Source of the DNA: Utricularia gibba | Taxonomy: Eukaryota > Streptophyta > Magnoliopsida > Lamiales > Lentibulariaceae | NCBI GenBank assembly: GCA_002189035.1 | Contig: NEEC01000009.1 | Span: 3,224,001 to 3,288,000, forward strand | Direction: 5' to 3' | DNA: 64,000 nucleotides | In this document: positions 10,936-28,918 of the stretch, piece after piece | Layout: each line of letters begins with the position of its first letter | Position numbering within the stretch: position 1 is the first letter of the stretch | The notes under the pieces: generated by a model | Seen by the model: only the letters and a program-made list of their open reading frames with translations | Told to the model about the DNA's origin: nothing | Databases searched by the model: none | Made by a program: the position numbers and the translations under genes

Positions 10936-11811
10936 TGAATTCCAGTCATCTGGCCTCCAACTCTTGCTTATCTAGTAGATCGGCGAATCTCGCCGCCGCC
11001 CGCCTTGGTCTTTTGCTCTCTCGCGCTTTGAAGGCAGCACATTTCGAGTGAAGATGACAAGTTGGCAGGGCAGGCGTGCGCAGAGAGAGTTTTGCTATTT
11101 GTTAATGCTACATGACTTGTGGGATATATAATATATAATATTTATTATATTATTATTATTATTATTATTATTTTGCAATAGAAAACGGAAGTCGATTTTT
11201 TCCTGAATGGGCGCGTGATTGGAGTCGGTGAGGGTGCTTACCAGCTTCGGCCACGTCAGCCGAAAGATCTCCGGGGATTGGGGCGTGCAGAACACGTAGA
11301 ATATTGTTTTAATAAATATATAATTTTGGATGTTTTGTATGAAACGGGAAAAACCCTCCGGAAGAAGTACTTTCCGCCCTAGCAGTCTTGAGCCACAGGA
11401 GAAACGACTCCAAAATCTCTCTTGGCAGAACGCGGGGAATTGGAAAATTGGAAATCTTGAACTTCGATGCGGGGATCGAGGATCGAGGATTTTAATCTCA
11501 TACTCGTTGAATTTCCGACGTATTTCATCTCGCTTGGAAGTAGTGGGTTTTGGCTTGGAATGTTTTCTCTCGGCTTTTTATCTGCATGATCGAATCTAGG
11601 GTTCTTCTCGTTCATCAGCCTCATCTGCATTGATCTGATTATCTTAAGGCGTTGTTTGAATGAAAGAAATCCTTATTCGAACGCTGGTGTGTGGTTCTCG
11701 AGGGATTTGGCGGACTTGTTTCTGATTGTAGTAGCAAGAAGACTGAGGGAACAAGCAGAAGTGAGTTCTGATAATACCTTGGGTAATTCATTTTTTTGGT
11801 TGACTTTTGCT
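10936..11811. other. Intergenic with (TTA)n tract; promoter and leader of the AAA ATPase gene
   Basis: No gene is recognised. The segment contains an AT-rich/TTA microsatellite (11125-11174). Open frames at 11330-11599 and on the minus strand show no family signature. The 200 bases before 11812 are open in frame 1 and may be leader. Confidence 0.45.
11125..11174. repeat. (TA)n/(TTA)n microsatellite
   Basis: TA-rich sequence passes into about eight uninterrupted TTA units ending in TTTT. It is a simple tandem repeat in an intergenic region and is likely length-polymorphic. Confidence 0.85.
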
Positions 11812-14800
11812 ATGCGATTGCGGTCTCCATCGGTTTCCAAGAAGGAGAAGAATGAAAAATTGAGGAATAAGTATAGAAGTAAGAAGAAGCACAAGAGATT
11901 AGACGCAATCTGTGAACAGGACTATGGTAGGAATCATAGGGGGATCAGAAGGCTGAATTCACCGAGTTTGCCAATGGAGATCATGAAATGGAGCTGCGGA
12001 GGAGCAAGAGGTGTCGTAGAACTCCTGTTTTACTTGATTCATCACCTCTGCCACCGAAGAAAAGGAGAAAAGTTTTTAAGAGCATTTCACATATTTCTGA
12101 GAACGATAGGGGTGGAAATGATGTACATTCTGAACTACAGCCCTCATGTTCAAGGGATCTTGATGGACAGCATGCTGGATGGCAGTTGCGGCTGAGATCA
12201 AGAGGAAATATTAGATATACATCTAGGAAGAACGAGGGGAAGTTTACTGCAAGAAGTAAAAGAAATCTTTTTGCGACTATTAATGATTATCGGGATATTA
12301 TAGTGACTGAAAATGGCAACAAAGAGGTATCATCAAATGAGAAATCAACAATTGTTAAGTCAAAAAGACCAGGAAGGATTAAAGCTGCAAAAATTATGAC
12401 CATTGGTCAGCAGAACATTGATTCAGAAGGGAGCATTGAAAATTGTGATGAGAACCCCAGGGATTTGGTGCTGGGAAACTCGTATGCCTCGGAGAATGAA
12501 TTAGGATGTAGATGTGACGCTGGAACTGAAGCTGCCAATGCTATTCCAGTGTTGGCTGAAAAAGAGGAAATTTCTATTCGCATAGATTCAATAATAGAAG
12601 AATCTCACACTATTGGTTCTACTGAGGAACTAGGAAACCGCATAGGAATTAATACTGTTGTTCCTGATCAAGGAAATGGTGCTGAGGTTGATGAGCAAAT
12701 GGATAAACAAGTGAAACATGACGAGTTTCCACATAAACTCACTGAAGTTGCTTCTGGGATGCCAGACAGAGAATGCAATAAACCTCCTGTTCTGGATGGA
12801 AAATCTACAATAAGTCTTGGAAGACGCTGTGCTTTATGTGGGGGTGGTGATGACGGAAAACCACCCAAAGTCCTTATGTTGGATGGTGCTTGCAGTGATA
12901 ATGAGGAATGTAGTATGTCATTTGCCTCAGAGGAGCCCAATTATGATGTGTGGGATGGATTTGGTGATCATTCAAGTTGGCTTGGACAGCTTCTGGGCCC
13001 CATTATTGATCGGTTTGGTATAGCAGGCATCTGGGTACATCAGCAATGCGCTGTTTGGAGTCCTGAGGTATACTCTTATGTTGGAGTGTTTGTTACATGC
13101 TTTTTTTTTTTGCTGCTTATCAGGTTAATAATGAACCCGCTAATCTAGACCATTAGGTTGTTTATGTCTGTCTTTTGCGTTCTACATAGATTTAATGCTC
13201 ATGGACCATGATTTTATGTGATTAATTCCCGTTTTGAGGAACGTCAACTTTTCTGGTCTAATAATCACTGGAAAACACATAACTTCAAATAAATTGTTCT
13301 TTCTGACTGCTGATCGGGTTCCTTTCAGGTTTACTTTTCGGGTCTTGGATGCCTTAAAAATGTCAGGGCAGCACTTTACCGAGGAAGGATGCTTAAATGC
13401 ACCCGTTGTGGAAGAGCTGGGGCTACCATAGGTTGTCGTGTTGATCGATGCCCTAAAACTTACCACCTGGTGAGTATTTATGTTGCAAATGAGTGCCTTT
13501 CTCTAGTATCTTGTCTTATATCCTACTTTTCGTGGCATCTTTTATTTATTTCCTTCATAATAGCTCTATATTTCAAAGGGTGTTATCAGGGATTTCTGAA
13601 TTTTTAATGTTTTTTTTAGCCATGTGCAAGAGACAGAGGCTGTATATTTGACCATCGAAAATTCCTCATAGCCTGCAATGATCACCGACAACTATTTCAG
13701 CCTCATGGAGTACAAAATGCACTGTGGTTGAATAAAATGAAAACCAAAAAAATGAAGTTGGAGTTGTTGAAGAATTCTAATAATGCCTTCCGTAAGGATG
13801 TTGAGGCTGAGGAAAAATTGCTTGAGAACTGTGGAGAAGATGAAGAGTTCTTGAAGCGTGAGAGCAAGAGACTGCATCGGGATTTGCAAAGAATATCCCC
13901 TACATACATTGGTTGCTGTAAACCAGAGAATGGGAAACAATTCCCGGGCTGGGAGACGGTTGCTGGACTTAAGAATGTTATTCAATGCATGAAAGAGGTT
14001 GTTATTTTGCCACTTCTATACCCGGAGTTTTTCAGTAATTTAGGCATTATTCCCCCTAGAGGAGTTCTACTGCATGGACATCCTGGAACTGGTAAGACAC
14101 TGGTTCTACGTGCTCTTATTGGGTCATGTGCACGTGGTGACACCAGGATTGCTTATTTTGCTCGCAAAGGTGCTGATTGTCTTGGTAAATATGTGGGTGA
14201 CGCTGAGCGCCAATTAAGACTTTTATTTCAAGTTGCTGAGAAATCTCAACCTTCTATAATAATTTTTGATGAGATTGATGGCTTGGCCCCCTGTCGCACC
14301 AGGAAGCAAGATCAAACACATAATTCAGTTGTCTCCACGTTGCTGGCATTGATGGATGGCCTGAAGTCTCGCGGATCTGTTATTGTAATTGGAACAACAA
14401 ATCGTCCTGATTCAGTTGACCCAGCTCTGAGGAGGCCTGGGAGATTTGATAGAGAGATTTACTTCCCACTTCCTTCTGTCAAGGATAGGGAAGAAATCCT
14501 TTCATTGCATACCGAGAAATGGACAAGGCCACTCACTGGGTTTTTACTTAAATGGGTAGCAAAGAAAACTGTGGGGTTTGCTGGAGCAGACCTGCAGGCC
14601 CTGTGCACTCAAGCAGTAACTATTGCTCTTAGGAGAAATTTCCCTTTGCAAGAGGTTCTCTCAGATGCAGAAACTGGAAGAAATGATGGTAAGCGCCTGG
14701 CAATTCCCGAGTTCGTTGTTGAAGAAGATGATTGGTTGAAGGCTCTGACATACTCACCACCTCCATGTTCTAAAAGAGAAAGTGGAGTTGCATTAAATGA

Positions 14801-17800
14801 CGTTATTACTTCACCTCTTAAGATTCATTTTTTCTCCTGTCTGTTGCTGCCATTGACAAGATTGCTTTTATTCCTGCAACTGGATGACCATGTTTGGTTG
14901 CCAAAACATCTTGATAAGGCTTCCTCGTTAGTGAAAAGCATCATTGTTTCTACTCTAGATCGCAGGAGAGAACAGACTGATAAGTGGTGGCTTTATATGG
15001 ACGGTTTGCTTCATGAAACAGATGTTATGAATGAGATTGAAAGGAGCCTTTTGCTTGAAACTGCTTTAGTTGAACAAGGTGATGTGCATGTGTCTGATGA
15101 TGCTGTGGAAGAGTGTAGCTTGAAAAGTTCCTCTCCCAGCTCTCAATTCATGGGTACTCACCAACAACTGCTTCGAAATATGCCTTCTCAATCTTCTCAA
15201 ATGGCAGGATTTCACCTTTTGCTATGTGGAAATCCTGGATCCGGCCAGAGGCACCTTGCTTCCTGTCTTCTCCATTGTTGTGTTGGCAGTCTCGATTTTT
15301 ATAAACTTGATTTGGCTAGCATCTTTCTTGAAGGATGTGGAGATTTGATTCATGGGCTAAGACGTTCATTAAGTATGCTACTTTACAAGTTTTAAAGCTT
15401 TGCTTATCTTGATAAAATGCAAAAAATTTATGGGATGACTTGTGACTCTACTCTTGATTTTTCTAAAGGATTCGTATATCTTGATGTTGGATAATTAGGT
15501 TCTTTGAACTTCTGTATGGTTATACGGACAAGTGAGTGTGCGCCCTCATTCTCTTTAGTTGTTTCATAAACTCAAGTAAATTGTCCTAGGCTCCATTCCA
15601 CATTTTTAAAACTGGCCTATCATTGCCATGCTTTCCTGTTATTTTCTTTCAATAACTCACTTTCTATATGTATTTCAAGATGCCATTTCCTGTGGGTTTT
15701 TTTTTTGTTACTATCCTTTTTTTCACCTGCACCATGTTTTCTGATGAGGAATATATTTTTATTTTCATGGCTTATTATGGCAGTGAGATGTGCTGGAGCA
15801 AATTTTTGCTTGTTATATATGCCAAGGCTTGATCTATGGGCTGTTGATACCGTAAATGGGGTCTATGAATACGAACCCACTTTATCCTTGCTGGAAGAAC
15901 CTAATTCCTCGACAGGAATATTCCATGGTCCTCAATCTGGGTTGGACGTGGGATCAGGGCAATGTTCAGCACCAGGAACTGAAGGGAGCCAATCCATGTC
16001 TTGTAGGAAGCAGGCCTCATATCTCTGGATTTCCTTCCTCGAATTTGTGGAATCTATCAGTGTGAAGACATCACTGATAATTCTGGTGTGCTGCCTCTCT
16101 GTTATTATTTCCTTTGACTTTTGAGAAAATGCTCATCCTTTTCTTTGTGACAGGCCACTTCAGATTTGCCATACCATTTTCTCCCTACCAGAATAAAGGA
16201 GTTCTTTGGAGATGATATTATGAATTGTGGTTTTCCGAATTCCCTGGTGTGTAAGTTGCCACGGGTTTCCATGCAGCTTGATGGGAAGTTTGATCGAGAT
16301 AATGTGATTATTTCTTTTGCTGCTAAGTTATCAAAGGATTTGGTCCAACACATGGTTCATTCATATTGTGCTGGAAGTCATATAGTATGCGCAAAACCAC
16401 CTGAAGGGAAAGTCTACGACATAATTCATGGTGACGATATTTCAGCGTGCCATGCTAAATCTGTCAACATCAGTCCTTCCACACCCTTGGGTTCTGGAAG
16501 TAGGCCTCAGAAAGGAAAAACAAGCTTGCAGATAGCAATATCAACATTTGGTTATCAAATTCTCATGTATCCTCATTTTGCTGAATTGTGCTGGATTACT
16601 TCAAAGTTGAAGGAAGGCCCTTCTGCAAAGACTGATGGCCCTTGGAGGGGCTGGCCCTTCCATTCCTGTATCATTCGCCCCAGCCAATCAATAGAGGGCA
16701 TTGCTTCCCCGGGCTTGAGCAGTATCAAAAGCAAAGAACCTGGAGTGGTTCATGGACTAGTCGCTGTTGGTTTAAGAGCATACAGAGGTGAATACACATC
16801 GCCCAAGAAAGTCTGCTGCGAAGTTCGAAAAGTTTTGGAAATACTGGTTCGACAAATTGATGAAAAAATTAATGGTGGGAAGAACCAGGTTCAGTTTTTT
16901 CGTGTACTATCGCAAGTGGCTTATCTTGATGATATGGTTACTGGCATGGCACATGCATTACAAGGGTAATGTTTTTGTTCCCTTTGTGTTCCTTGTTTCT
17001 CTTATGCTGGTACTAATTCTTTGTGCATAATTTCAGTCTAGATGTGGAAAATGTGGATGACCATGCTTCACAAACTAGTGCAAATGGTGGTTCATTGAAT
17101 GGTCGAACTGGTAATGACGCTGTTACTAATGCCCATGGTGAAGACCAAAAACCAGATGTCACGGAGTTCAATTCTTCTGGGAATGTTGCTGCAGAAAAGT
17201 TTAACCCGGAACTCCATATTAGTGATGGATCTTTTCATGAAGCGAGTAATGCATGCAATGGCTTCACGGGACCCAATGTTGAGGTAGAAGATACTTCAAT
17301 GGAGGCTACCCCTCAAGATCCATTACACAGTTCTGACCGTCACAGAAAGACCACAGAATCCGGACATGTGTCGCCCAGGAAGCTTTCCAATGGTTTCAGG
17401 GACAGTAGTTCATATCTGCAATCTGATGGTCCTGCCGTTGCTTCAGACTATCAGCATTTTGCAACTATTGCCCCTCCTGTCGTAAATGGCGAGCAGTCAA
17501 CTGATCCTTCATCTGAAGAAAACAGCACCGGATCCAAGGACTTGAGTAAACGTTCAAATGCAATCACTTGTTTTTACCAGTGTTGCTCTGACTGCTTCAC
17601 CAGCCTTCACAAGTTGCTCATAAGGATTATCGGTGCTGACTGCGGCCATGCGATAAGAAGTGTTTCGAACATAGAAGACCTCCACGATATTCTCTCCGCA
17701 TTCTCTGCGCATCTTCACTTGGACCTGAGCAAACTGCACTTGGGTGACGGCCCTCCAGTCAAAACAGGTTCCAGGTCTGGGAAATCCTTTGAGCACATGT

Positions 17801-18015
17801 CCATAAAGGATTGTTGTTGTTGTCATGAAGCGTCGCCGGGCTTACCTGATAAACAACAGTGCGACTGCAGCCACAGTCCGAGATTCGTGTTCAACAATGG
17901 TGTGTTGTCGTCTTCTTTGGAAGCAGGTAGTAACATTGTTTATCACTGTAAATTTGAAAAGCTGTGCCTCTGCCATCTCATAGAGTGGCTGGCAACTAGG
18001 AAGGGGGTATCGTGA
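11812..18015 (+). CDS. Large AAA-ATPase with extended PHD finger (At3g15120-type, Yta7/ATAD2-related), one frameshift
   Basis: Six exons, 11812-13067, 13329-13469, 13620-15372, 15784-16085, 16154-16965 and 17037-18015, give about 1,747 residues. A basic N-terminus (KHKRLDAICEQDYGRNH, then LRRSKRCRRTP and PPKKRRK) suggests nuclear import. An extended PHD finger spans about 338-500 (CALCGGG, HQQCAVWSPEV, CTRCGRAGATIGC, HLPCARDRGC). AAA module 1 has Walker A GHPGTGKT (about 619), Walker B IIIFDEIDG and GTTNRPDSVDPALRRPGRFDRE. A second module is degenerate: GNPGSGQRH replaces Walker A and LLYMPRLDLW sits at the Walker B position. The C-terminus is Cys-rich and I see no bromodomain. A chromatin-reader ATPase role is inferred. 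Restoring one A in the A3 run 11986-11988 joins the N-terminal frame to MELRRSK and makes exon 1 divisible by three; otherwise translation could begin at 11988. Confidence 0.88.
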
Positions 18016-18243
18016 TTGCTTCAAAATCATGTTGCTTCCGCAAATTTTGGTGCACCTGCGGATTGTACAGACTGCCGGATTTCACTAATGCTCACACTGG
18101 AGTACTTTATGCTAACATTTTGTTCAATGAAACCGTGGGTACGTCCTTGTAGTCCTATCCATGAAAATCAATAAACCTATGGCTTAGGGAGGAATCATAT
18201 GGTTATGAACAAGTAATTTAGTTCTGCAAAACCAACAAAATCA

Positions 18244-18317
18244 GGTCCCGTAGCTCAGTTGGTTAGAGCGTTGGTCTTATGAGCCGAAGGTCGCGGGTTC
18301 GAGCCCCGCCGGGACCA
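18244..18317 (+). tRNA. tRNA-Ile (anticodon UAU)
   Basis: This is a 74-base cloverleaf without an intron. The acceptor stem GGTCCCG pairs with CGGGACC and the discriminator is A. The D arm is GCTC/GAGC with loop AGTTGGTTA. The anticodon stem TTGGT/GCCGA encloses loop CTTATGA, which places U33 before anticodon UAU and a G at 37. The T arm is GCGGG/CCCGC with TTCGAGC. Internal A box TAGCTCAGTTGG and B box GGTTCGAGCC are intact. A T-rich tract follows within about 30 bases, suitable for Pol III termination. Confidence 0.9.
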
Positions 18318-19828
18318 TATTTCTCGGCTCACCCTTTATTTTTGGTTTTTTTGAGAAAAATGACTATCTGGTTGGTGCACCAGATTTGAAACGTGGAGAG
18401 TAATCTCCCAATCGAGCAGATCATTTGAATTTGCCTTGGTATTTACGTTATTCTCTCGGTTTCTGCCCGTAGAATAGTTTTTTTCGTCGAATCTGGAGTT
18501 GATTCTTGTTTCGGCTTCGTACTCATTAAATCCTTGCTTGCATTCGCGTTTATGAGTTTGGAGTTATACTTCTTCCGTATTCGTTCTGATTTCGTTCTTC
18601 TCTCGAGTTCTACTTGATACTCATCGGATGCATGTCAACCGGTCCGTAGACTCTTTTTTTATGCGTGGAATCTTACCGGATTACAAAGGATACTTGGAGA
18701 TTTCTAGATTGTAAATCATCTCTGGATCTGGATTTGGTCGCTCGTCGTTGAAAACTAGTTGGTAATTTAGTTGCGATCAGAGCAGTTCAGTTCGAAAAAA
18801 CCCCCGAGCTCTAGATTGGATTAAATTTTCCAGATCTCGTTTACGATTGATATCGATATGTGTTCTTCTTAAATGAAATCAATCGATACGCTTTTCGTTT
18901 TTCTTGTTGTGAACGAATTCAGTTTTCTGACGGTTCTTGGTTTCTCTCGATTGTTTTATTTTCAAGAGGTTGGAATGCGAGTGAATTCAGTTTTCCGACT
19001 GTTTTAGTTTTCTCTTCGGTAGGATTGTTTTGTTTTCGATTTCAGCTTTCTCATCTGCGACGTTATTTTAGTTTTGACGGAATGTGATCCGATCCACTAT
19101 TAAGTATGTTCCAAATCCTTACTCGTTCCAAGTCCTCTCCGTCCTTGTTTAGGGGTGATTTTCTATTCTAGGCAATGGATATATCCTGATGTCGTTACCA
19201 AATTGTCGACTTGATGGTCTTCGTTGAAAGTGAAACGAAACTGTTGAAGATTTTTCCAGACGCGAAAATGGTTAATGCCGGAGGCTGAGAGAAACGAATC
19301 AAATCTCCATTTTGGCGGGCGATTTCGTAGAGGGTTTACCGATCTAACAAACTCAAAGGGGTTTATGTACAACATTGGGCTAAAGTTGCCAAATATGAAA
19401 TACCCAAAAATAAAGGGTGTACATGGTAAATTCGCAAAATGTGAGGACCAAACTGTCATTTCCAGAACCCAACAAACACCCGAGTGGCTTCCCCACTAGA
19501 AGATCCATTCCCAAGCCTCCCAAGAAAGGAGCTCATGAACACTATCTGGACTGTATGGACAGAGCTCCAGAGCACACACCACCTTCTCCCAAATTTCAAC
19601 ACAGAATTGAATCTTGCATCATCTCAAGCTTCAAACAACAGTTTATTATAAGAAAACGTGACAGAAGGTACTGCTTATCAATGCACCATGATGACAACAA
19701 ATCTTCCTTAAACAAGATTTAAGGAGGAGATTAACTGCTGGGGACACCGCAGAATCTCTTTGTCAAAAGACTTATTCGAAGAAAGTGCACGAAATCCAGA
19801 ACCGTCTGAGGGCCAGCCAGAGAAAAGT
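18318..19828. other. Intergenic, tRNA to GSTU
   Basis: No convincing gene is found in this 1.5 kb. It is T-rich and pyrimidine-rich from 18340 to 19160, like an untranslated leader or long intron, but no exon follows on the plus strand. A 74-codon frame at 19275-19499 has no recognisable family. The last part (about 19630-19828) is likely the 3' UTR of the GST gene on the minus strand. Confidence 0.4.
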
Positions 19829-26809
<6,981 letters not shown>

Positions 26810-27653
26810 GATTTCTGAGTTTGCCCACCTAAACAAAAGCGTCGAGCCTTGCAAACCCAGATGAACCCAAGAACAAGCACGCAAACCAAGCTACAAGAAA
26901 ACCCAAGGTTACGAACCAACCAGCAGAAGCTTCTATAAAAGGGGAAACCCGCCACACAGCAATAATTCAGACAAACAAATACCACAACTAAAGGAAATGG
27001 GGCTCAAGTAGATAAGGGTCGAGTAGCTGGTAGTTAGATACACCATTTTGACGCTGAAAACGGGGCTGAGAGAGCGCCAAATAGTAGGAAAAGATTGCGT
27101 TCACAGAATGTGAGGCGCATTTGCAGCCACAGCCGTCCTTCGACATTTGTACACGTGGACTGCCAGTTGATACGGAAAATCAGAAAATCTTCGCCCCAAG
27201 AATGTGTGGAATTTTCAGGTCCGTCAATATACATGCACATTATCTCTGCATTTTCTAATTCGATGGAGAGGAGGCCAGACAACACATGCACACATTCCAC
27301 ACAAGTTAAGGCGGCTCTGACCTCTAAATCTCCCAAATATTTATTATTTAAAATAAAATAATCGATTGAATAAAAAAAATCCACGACTTAGTTTAGAGAC
27401 CATCGTATCGGTCGGTCCTCATTTGCATAAATATGTAGACCCCACATGATTATCTTATGCGACACTCGGCGTGGTGTCGGTTAGGCCCATTACCTGGGCC
27501 CTGAGCAGCCCAAGAGGAGGAACTACTTTCTGTATCCGCAGGTCAATAGTTCGGCCCAGAAATCAGCCCAATTTGGATGGATACGGTTTCTTATCCATTG
27601 CAGGCGATGCCGACTGCTGCAACACGAGCAACAAATCTCTCACTGCATTTCCG
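26810..27653. promoter_or_regulatory. Divergent promoter shared by PHOT2 and cpSRP43
   Basis: This 843 bp segment separates the start codons of two light- or plastid-related genes on opposite strands. It contains a GATAAG I-box core at 27011-27016 and a TTATC (GATAA on the other strand) near 27450. An open frame runs into the cpSRP43 coding region from 27471 without a conserved sequence and is taken as leader. Confidence 0.45.
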
Positions 27654-28751
27654 ATGACCGCCGTCGCTCGCCTCACATTCGCCGGCCTAACAGCTTCCGC
27701 GGCGCGTGGAGCATCTTCGGCGTTGCTCCTGCCGCCCCCGACACAATACGGTCTCCGTCATGGCATCAGAAATCCAGGTTTCTCCCTCAGCGCCACTTTG
27801 GACCAAACGGCGACAGCGTCAGTGCCGCAGAAGCAAGAGTTCGGAGATTACGACAAGGATGAAACGTATGGAGAGGTGAATCGGATCATCGGAAGCAGGG
27901 CGATTGAAGATGGGGGAGGGATGGAATATTTGATAGAGTGGAAGGATGACCACGCGCCAACGTGGGTTCCGTCGCAGTACATAGCGAGCGATGTCGTCGC
28001 TGAGTACGAAACTCCCTGGTGGACAGCCGTCAAGAAAGCCGATGAGACCGCTCTGAAGCAAATAATCGAATCCGACGACGGCAGAGATGTTGACGCCGTC
28101 GATGAAGACAGCCGCACCGCCCTTATCTTCGTCTCCGGCCTCGGTTCCGAGCAGTGCGTCGCTCTACTCGCCGAGGCAGGCGCTGACGTCAATCACCGCG
28201 AGAAGAGCGGCGGCCTGACGGCTCTGCACATGGCTGCAGGCTACGTGAAACCGGAAATTGCCGATCTGCTGATAAAATTCGGCGCAGATCCGGAAATTGG
28301 GGACGCGCGGGGACGAACGCCGTTGGAATTAGCGAAGGAGATCCTGAAGGCGACACCGCAGCTTCAGTTCGCGAGGAGAATGGGGCTGGAGAGGGTGATA
28401 AGAGTTGTCGAAGGAGAGATCTACGAGTTCGCGGAGGTGGAGGAGATACTGGAGAAGAGAGGGAAAGGGGCGAACACGGAGTATCTTGTGAAGTGGAAGG
28501 ACGGCGAGGCTAACGAGTGGGTGAAGGCGGCGGCGGTGGCGGAAGATCTTGTTACCGACTTCGAATCGGGCCTAGAGTACGCGGTGGCGGAGGCGGTTTT
28601 GGAGCGGAGGGAGGCGGCGGAGGGCGGCAAAACGGAGTACCTCGTGAAATGGGTGGATCTGGCGGAGGCGACATGGGAGCCAGAGGAAAACGTTGATCCC
28701 CATTTGATCGACTCCTTCCAACACGCCCAAAACCCAGAACCACGTGCCTAA
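27654..28751 (+). CDS. CAO: Chloroplast signal recognition particle 43 kDa subunit (CAO)
   Basis: This is an intronless gene of 365 residues. An alanine- and serine-rich transit peptide ([19 protein letters not shown]) is followed by chromodomain 1 ([24 protein letters not shown]), four ankyrin-type repeats ([49 protein letters not shown]) and two C-terminal chromodomains ([23 protein letters not shown]; and [25 protein letters not shown]). This order is unique to cpSRP43, which binds light-harvesting chlorophyll proteins in the stroma, shields them from aggregation and, through chromodomain 2, contacts the cpSRP54 tail for delivery to Alb3. The start at 27654 gives a typical transit peptide; an in-frame ATG at 27471 would add 61 residues without conserved features. 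Confidence 0.95.
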   Translation: MTAVARLTFAGLTASAARGASSALLLPPPTQYGLRHGIRNPGFSLSATLDQTATASVPQKQEFGDYDKDETYGEVNRIIGSRAIEDGGGMEYLIEWKDDHAPTWVPSQYIASDVVAEYETPWWTAVKKADETALKQIIESDDGRDVDAVDEDSRTALIFVSGLGSEQCVALLAEAGADVNHREKSGGLTALHMAAGYVKPEIADLLIKFGADPEIGDARGRTPLELAKEILKATPQLQFARRMGLERVIRVVEGEIYEFAEVEEILEKRGKGANTEYLVKWKDGEANEWVKAAAVAEDLVTDFESGLEYAVAEAVLERREAAEGGKTEYLVKWVDLAEATWEPEENVDPHLIDSFQHAQNPEPRA

Positions 28752-28918
28752 TTTTGAGTGTGTTTTCTATTACTACATGTAATTTTTTCATTAAACTAAT
28801 GAAATTTTAATTCAAATTGCACGAAATTCAAATCAAAATTATTTGTCGATGTATTCGAATCAGTTGTTGCTGGCCTGGGCAGTAGTTAGTATACAATCAA
28901 TTCAATTGCTCCACTCTC
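28752..28918. other. Short convergent 3' intergenic region
   Basis: Only 167 bases separate the stop codons of cpSRP43 (+) and zeta-carotene desaturase (-). The AT-rich core with AATAAA-like words probably supplies both polyadenylation regions, so the 3' UTRs may overlap. Confidence 0.5.
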
